From Hysterangium stoloniferum (lineage: Eukaryota > Basidiomycota > Agaricomycetes > Hysterangiales > Hysterangiaceae): DNA of 64,000 nt. The stretch covers positions 496,001 through 560,000 of the forward strand of contig WHVD01000037.1 of the NCBI GenBank assembly GCA_015178975.1. Reading direction: 5' to 3'. Below are positions 57,470 to 64,000 of this stretch, piece after piece (within the stretch, counting starts at the first letter, position 1; each line of letters starts with the position of its first letter). Under the pieces are notes generated by a model. It had not been told where the DNA came from. It was given only the letters and a program-made list of their open reading frames with translations, and made no database searches. The translations under genes were made by a program, and so were the position numbers.

Positions 57470-60400
57470 TTGCTATCCATTAATTTTATCATATATTCCA
57501 CTCGTTGTATTTCCTCACTATTTATGTAAACTGCACGCGAAACGCCCAATTGCAACAAAATTCAACAAGGAACTTGATATCTCACAGCCTTCGCAGAACA
57601 GAACTTCTGCAGGAATACATCCAATTTTGGCACATGTATTTGCTGTGCCCATCAAACCAGTGGATACAGATCTCCCCCTTTAGGGATCTGTAAAGTAGCC
57701 ATTCTTGGATCGTCTCAGAGTCAGACGACGACAAGCTCAAACGTGTGGCGGACTGGTCTGAATACGTGCAAGTTGTCATTGGTCGCCCGAGCTTTGCAGT
57801 GGCTTCTCAATGAGATGCTTCAATTGAACTGAGCAAACGTCATCCACTCCTCCTCGAAATATCCGCCAGTTCCTGATGCCCCTACTACGTATATACGCCG
57901 GCTAGCTCTTACACAATGATCTGAAATGACTATGCGTCACTTCCCTTGCACTTCCGATTGGACCGCGAACACACGCACAAGGTTTGTCGCGTCACTCCCC
58001 CCACTTGTGTTTGTTTTATGATTTTCGCAAGCGCAGACGTCGTTGCACATCTCCAGGAAAGAGCAATGCGCTAACACAACGGCAGAGGCGTGCAGGCGAG
58101 AATCTGCTCAGTATATAGACTCGTCTGGCTACGCGGCATACATTCGTTGGGGGGATTCGAACATCTTTGACAGCATACCTTCTTTCAAACCCAACAACAT
58201 GATGATCACGACCTTAGCACACATTCGCACACCCCTCCGGCTCCGGAGCGGACGGTTCCGCAGTTGTCTTGTTTTCTTGTCTTTATAGTACACGATTTTA
58301 CACTTCGCCGTCAGGGAGGGTTGAGTGCCCGTATGGGCGTGTTTCACACCTGGCAGTAAAATATCATTTAGTCCGTTCCCTTGTGTGCGAGTTTGGGGAG
58401 AAATTTCATTTGTCCATTCAATGCGAGCCTTCAAGAACCGTTAGAATTTCTGACGAGGGCAGAAGTCCGGTGCATATACTTTTTGATATGGGCAGGAATA
58501 TGGGGACGTCGCCTGACCCGATGCGAGGCTCGGTTTACTAGAACGAGCTTTCCCCGTGACGTTGGTGACAAGGCCAGAGCATATAAATTTACGTATGGAA
58601 ATGGCACCAGAATCCCCCCCAAATAAATTGTGAAATTTAAAACAAGGAAGAGTTGTTGTTGTGTGCACACCATTCCCTCCCACCAATCACATACCGTCGG
58701 CCACAAAACTGGACGTCGCGCAAGGAGATCAATTCAATGCAGAAAACTATTACGATATATCTATCTTATTGTGTCAACTCACTTTGTGTGCGAAAAACCC
58801 AATCACACCAGGCGGGATTCCGCATCAAGGAAAAGTTATATCTGACCGTTTGATCACGGAAATGCTTTTCGCCCTCCCCCCTTGGATCGCCGTCTTAACC
58901 CCTGTTTGCTAGCATCAACTATAGTCAAGATGAGAACTGTGCCAGCCCCCCCCCGAATAGGACATTGTTGATTGATGGGGCATATTACATGTCATCACGG
59001 GAATAGATTCGCAATGACCGTCTGCTGACATGTGTTCGGGGTGGCTCCATTCGTAACTTTTTGGGCGCCATCACATCCAGCTTCGAGCAGCAGTCGAAAG
59101 ACTTGGGGGGAAAAAAAAAAAAAAAATTCATCATCCTCCGAGAGTGTGTGGTTGCCTCAACTGCTGCGCTTTTGTTGTTTGCAGACGGTGCGCAGTACTC
59201 CGTGCCGTACCGTAGCCCAATAAATTTTAATTTTTTAGTCACACCGGATTGGGACAGTTTCCTAGGGGATGATATACCCAGAAACAATCAAACGCACACC
59301 AGTGGGCTGCTATCAGAGCATTCTAAATGGGCCGTTCCTTGGATAGTGTTAATTAGTCATATATTGATAATTAACTTGGCTGGTCAGTTCCTGTACAATT
59401 CATTAGATAACTTCAACGTCACGGTGACAGTGGGGGGTGGCATATTAGGTTGTTTCCCTTAAACTTGCCTCTGACAGGAAGGATCATTTTTTGCGACACC
59501 TAGGAGGGAAGGGGGGAAACAAAGTAAACTTAAAACGTTGCTTCTGCTACGATCTCCGTCTTGGCTCGCGTGATATCAAACATACAAACTTGTGTGTGTG
59601 TGTGTGTGTGTTTAAAATAGCCTGATTGGTCGGCTATACACTCCTAAAGACTATTGTACGTTTGTTTTTCAGATCTGCCTCATAGTGACTAAACCCCCAC
59701 CGTGGAATTGTGTTGCTATGCTATTGTATTCAACACATTCGACTCCCGTTTGTTCCGACCCACGGGTTTCCCCATTTGTTTTGACAATGCTTCGCGAATA
59801 CTCTGAGTGTTCTTTCTCCTTGTGACCAACCCTGACGCACTTGCTGCCCAAAATCTGATTACTCCCCCACAGACTTGAAGCCGATGGTCCGTCCCCAGTC
59901 GCCTGCTGATCTGCATTTTTCCATGTCCACTTTGCAGTGGTACGGGGTGATTTTCGCCGAAGAATCGTGGCTTTGCAGCACCCCCCTGGCTTCTCCTCAA
60001 ATTTCTTGGAAAAATCGAAGGCGCCCCCAGCCTTGGTTGTGATCGGGGCCGTACACCGAGACCCACGATGTTTCCCGCCCAAAAAAGCAATATCGAACAC
60101 TCTCATTCCCGTATTTCCTGAGTCAGGCACGGCGCTGACAACACAGGCGTCCTTCGCAATTCAGTCGCAGTGCAAATTCAAGCTTTTCGCTGACAGGAAG
60201 GGCAGGAAGCTGTGGCTTTTTGGCCTGCTTCTCCTGTCTTTTTTTAGTTAGAGACGCGGTCTTCACTCGTATTGGATCCCGATATGTCTGCCCCCCCATA
60301 TGTATGAGGCGCATGAAAAAGACATCCCAGTGATTCCTAATCAGAGAGGAGTGTGCCTTTCTGTGCATTCTGTGCGACCCCCTGGATGGCGTCAGTGATG

Positions 60401-61047
60401 TCATGTGACAGGTAGCTTTTTAACGTTGCAGATGTTGACTTTGCCAAAAGCTGGACTTGCCAATCGGGCAGTGGCGTCTTGCAGGGTCTAGTTGGCAACC
60501 GATGGCAGGTCTGTCCTAAGAAGGCTAATGGCAGCGGTAGTTTATCGCAAGCACGCCTGATCGAAGACCTCCCTGCGCTATAAATATGCACGTGCATCTT
60601 TCCATCAGTGAGTGGTCTGTTCCGAATGGTGTGATTGGCGGTTCGCCTCGCAATTCTAATGTACGTTAATATACCCCCGCTCTCCTGCTCGCTGCAAAGC
60701 GTCGCTCGCAGCACATAGCCCTCCACGCAGATTAAGACAGCACTTTGGCAATTGCTGGCACGCAAACCAGTCTTCTGAGCACCGATTTGCAATGAGAATA
60801 CTGCGGCTCTTCACATGTGTGATTGGTAGCGGATAGCTATGCATGCTGTGTCCCCTTGTACCTTGTATTTACACTGAGGTCTGTTTCCCTTTGTCCTGTA
60901 CAGTTGCACTATACGCTCCGTCTTGGGTCTGCTTACCCTTGTTTTTTAAACCATACTGCACTCCAGCGTTGTTCTCGGCCTCTTCCCGTCGTCTTATATA
61001 GCAATAGTACACTCTTGCTGCCCTTGTATCTACCTATTATTTTGAGC
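57470..61047. other. Long region with no supported gene
   Basis: Frames are short, overlap in several frames and lack signatures. Homopolymer runs are frequent (a 10-base C run near 58949; G6A14 near 59105; a TG repeat at 59592-59610). This is probably old, unrecognised repeat or intergenic sequence plus the promoter of the kinase gene. Confidence 0.45.
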
Positions 61048-63224
61048 ATGTCGCTCCGAGCCACCTACAGCACCTCGACATCTCTGCTTAGTGCGACTCT
61101 CAACAGTGCTTACTTCGTTGCCCAGTTTACACCTATCCCTGCCCTCCAGCCGGCTCTCGGGGCAGTCATAGGGATCATTGACATATGTCAGCAGATAGTG
61201 TCTAATAGGTACTGTTGAGCACGTCAGTTGTCCGACCAAACTTTCCTCTGACAACTTACTGTTCATAAGAAAGGAGGCTCTTCAGTTACAAGAGCGATGC
61301 AAGCATCTAATTTTGGCCCTAAATGATCCATCCTATCAGGCCCGGGAGGGGAGCAATTTTGCACGAATTGTGGAGGGATCCACCGCGTGAGTCGTGCGTT
61401 CAGTGATTGTTTCCCAGTGCTAGACTGTCGGCGACACACAGCCACCTCCAAGAGGTGTTAAGGGTGATCTCTAGCTATGCCGATCTCTCACGATGGAACC
61501 AGGTCCTGCGCCATGCAAAACTATCCGAGGATATTGTGCGATGTCACCAGAAGCTCGACGCCTGCTGCACAGAATTCCAGGTGGGCTCCTGTCCTAGCAT
61601 ACCACGCGCCTCCGGCTGACCAGAAATGTCGATGCACAGATACGGTGCAATATGCAGCTGCTCCAGTGGTATGTCTGCTTCTCGCTGTGTAAAAAAATGT
61701 ATGTTTACCCAGTGCCTAATGTGCAGGCAGAACGAAAATGAAACGTCCCGGAAAGAGGACCAGGTAGAGGTGCTCCAGGCCCTGAAAGAGCTGGGTGAAG
61801 GACAGACCCAGCTCAGGGAGATGTTGAGCGACCTCAGCAGTACGAATCAAAGCCAAATATCTTCCCTGATGCAAATAATACAGGATTTCTTGGCAAAGGT
61901 GTGGCATTTTTGTGCAGCGTAGTCTGTGCTTTTTTTTTCACCGCGAAAATAATGCCTGCAGGCGGTATCGAATAGGTCTAGCACGGATGCCCAAGAGGAT
62001 TCCCAGGTTTATAGCGAGTTGGAACGGAGCCTCCACGCTGTGCAGAGAGGCTCAGGCCGTCTTCCTCCTGCGATTGCCCTGGAGGCGAAAGAGGGGCGGC
62101 GTGTTGGAAGCCACCCTGTCGGGGGCAATGCAGCGTTCGACATTTGGGAAGGCGTGTGGCTGAAGCGGGAAAAGGTCGCGCTGAAGACGATTCGGAGCAT
62201 TGACGTCTCCCCCGACACCATAAATGTGAGCATTCCTAGTCACATCCAGTGCGGCTCCTGTATCGACGACGACGGCTTCCAGCGATTTACGCGTCAAGCC
62301 GAGATCTGGAAGAAAATATGGGAACGGGACCAGGGGCACTATATCGTGCCGTTTTACGGGGTGGGCTATGATGATGGTCCCTATCCGTAAGCCATCTTCA
62401 AAGACTCGCGGAGGCCTCCGTCGCGATTTATCAGCTCGATAGGTACATCGTCAGCCCGTGGATGAACAACGGGACTGTGAACGAATACCTGGCAAAGTAT
62501 CCTCGCGTCAACAGGCGAGATATTGTATGGGCACGAGTTGCTTTATTGAATTGAATCTTATGTTTCTGCGACAGATCAAAGGCATCGCCGAGGGGCTGCG
62601 CCTGCTCCATAATCTCCAGCCAAACGCAGTAGCACATGGGGATATCAGAGGGGTATGTCTTTTTATCCTCGCCAGCCATGCAATATCAACAACCAACGTC
62701 GAAATACTTAGGCCAATATTATGATCAATGATATTGGACAGCCAATGCTAGCTGACTTTGGATTGTCAAAGGTGTGGGTTCCACGTTAGAGTTTGCTAGG
62801 TTGCCACTCATTCGTATACGCCAGATTCTGGAAGACGTGACAGGCGTTCCGTTTACGCAGAGCAAAGGCGTCTCTGAATCATTCAGGTGGTTCGCACCAG
62901 AAATGTGCCAGTCGCCTGGGATTATATCTACCCACACGGACGTGTTCGCATTCGCGATGACTATTATTGAGGTATCATAGCTTATTTGGGACGTCACGAC
63001 CGTTTTCTTACCGACACGCTGCGATTTAGATCTATACGGGATCGCCTCCGTATGACCATATCAGAATGCCTACCGAAGTCCTGATAAAGATGCCGGGCGG
63101 TGAAAGACCCAAGAGACCATCGGGCAGCGCCTTCAGTGATAATATGTGGAAGGTGACGACCGCGTGTTGGGCGCACAAATTAGAAGAAAGGCCGAAAATC
63201 GACTGGGTCCTTGAAAACATTTGA
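61048..63224 (+). CDS. Protein kinase with MLKL-like N-terminal helical domain
   Basis: Twelve exons give 523 aa in frame: 61048-61208, 61270-61386, 61418-61580, 61640-61668, 61727-61898, 61962-62225, 62283-62386, 62443-62524, 62575-62652, 62712-62771, 62825-62971, 63030-63224. The first 150 residues begin with a region like the fungal MLKL-N four-helix domain (FTPIPALQPALGAVIGIIDICQQI) and continue as helices. A coiled-coil-like linker follows (QVEVLQALKELGEGQTQLREML). The kinase has VALKTI (beta-3 Lys), HGDIRGAN in place of HRD-KxxN, ADFGLSK, and FRWFAPEM. HGD instead of HRD is usual in these fungal kinases. The catalytic residues K, D, N and DFG are kept. In animals MLKL carries this combination to permeabilise membranes in necroptosis; a similar role here is inference. 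Confidence 0.82.
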
Positions 63225-64000
63225 ATGTGCCATATACCACGACAATGTAATTCACCTCGTTGGAAATTGAATATTTAATACTCCTCGAGCGAGCGAGTGA
63301 GTTAGAAATGACAGCCTTGGAACATACCTCGTACTCGCTTTAATAGAGAAGTGTTTAACCTGGAAACTCTCTCGTAGGTAAAAATGCTGGCCTTGTGAAG
63401 GCGATTGACTGCTTATTGTGCTGGAAGTGACTGCTGCATTGGACCGGATCACCGTCACGATCGCTCCATCGCCACCCTTGAACAACTGGAGTCACACTCG
63501 CTCATTCTAAACGATTTTTTTGGGAAACAATCATATGCATCATGTGACAACAGTGCTACACAGAGTATATATCCAAAATTTCGTCGGTGTTGAGCGGGTG
63601 TAGCTCAAGTTGTGATCTGGTCCAATATGATATGCCCGGTTCTCGGTGTCAATCCCAGTATACAATTGATTCCCATGAATGATGCACTTTTCGGTGCCAT
63701 GGGCTGAGCTGGAATCACGCCGGGAGTAATGCGGTTCGCCGACGCTACGGGCAGGCCTGGAGACATGCCCGGAGACGGAGGCGAGACACCTCCATAACCA
63801 CCACCCCTGCTCAAACGAAGGCTCTCGTTCTCTGCCTTTCGGCCTTTTCAGGGAACACGAAACAAACAATGAAGTTTAGGTCATCCAAGCATGTAGTTAC
63901 AGTTGACTATAGGGCACAGCTCCTCACAGACTACAAAACTGACTTTATAATTGATCGTGATGGATATTTGATCGGAACCAGGAATTGCAGCACCAGTCGA
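63225..64000. other. Right edge, weak minus-strand frames
   Basis: A minus-strand Gly/Pro-rich frame at 63605-63814 (SRGGGYGGVSPPSPGMSPG) could be part of a gene that continues beyond the window, but no family or start is visible. Confidence 0.25.

Noticed and set aside
58150-58215. Reverse-strand 'gttcgaatccccc' B-box-like sequence
   Set aside because: The reverse complement lacks an A box and acceptor pairing, so it is not called a tRNA.
59061-59462. 133-aa frame with a hydrophobic stretch
   Set aside because: It contains homopolymer-derived lysine runs, has no conserved motif, and no neighbouring exons fit; most likely random.
63595-63675. tRNA-like text 'gcgggtgtagctcaag' with a possible T-arm
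   Set aside because: The A-box-like start is there, but no proper B box (GGTTCNANTCC) follows and no cloverleaf can be drawn.
1-64000. CRISPR arrays, operons with ribosome-binding sites, bacterial attachment sites
   Set aside because: None seen; introns and gene families show a fungal nuclear genome.

Overview
The window reads as a filamentous basidiomycete, most likely an agaricomycete. Genes are dense and split by many GT-AG introns of about 50-60 bp. The recognisable proteins (vacuolar membrane protease, Scp160-type multi-KH protein, Clr2-N-like protein, fungal GH23-type lysozyme, MLKL-N-like kinase) fit that group. No species can be named from the sequence alone.

Layout. 1-1787: the 3' part of a membrane-anchored, beta-rich 'SNAPI-repeat' protein. 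2565-3133: a BolA protein. 3858-7430: an LTR-derived block and a TA-flanked inverted-repeat element. 7516-9589: the Mgs1/WRNIP1 AAA ATPase. 9837-11103 (minus): a secreted lysozyme-like protein with one frame break. 12370-20950: a transposon graveyard with a broken Tc1/mariner transposase and several solo LTRs, three of which in the window have perfect 5-bp target duplications. 21728-27059: Ppt1 (PP5 phosphatase) and the SR140/U2SURP splicing factor, head to tail. 27286-31734 (minus): an Scp160/vigilin protein. 32173-35047: a vacuolar M28 protease. 35099-35778: a long-TIR MITE whose empty site survives next door. 36045-38580: a long low-complexity protein. 38770-40900 (minus): mitochondrial 2-methylcitrate dehydratase. 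41349-46431: a decayed Ngaro-type tyrosine-recombinase retrotransposon. 46700-47513: a Clr2-N-like protein. 50267-52278: a Pho80/Pcl-type cyclin. 52687-56418 (minus): a GC-rich pair, an unrecognised 161-aa protein and a short Zn2Cys6 regulator. 57-61 kb: mostly empty. 61048-63224: a kinase with an MLKL-like N-terminal region.

How the parts relate. Most genes are single housekeeping functions: DNA damage tolerance, Fe-S/BolA, splicing, RNA binding, phosphatase, propionate metabolism, vacuolar proteolysis, and cyclin. They are separated by islands of repeats, and I see no metabolic cluster. The accessory material most worth attention is a hairpin motif kept in the LTRs of several different retrotransposon families, the kinase with the cell-death-type N-terminus, the secreted lysozyme, and the GC-rich two-gene block.
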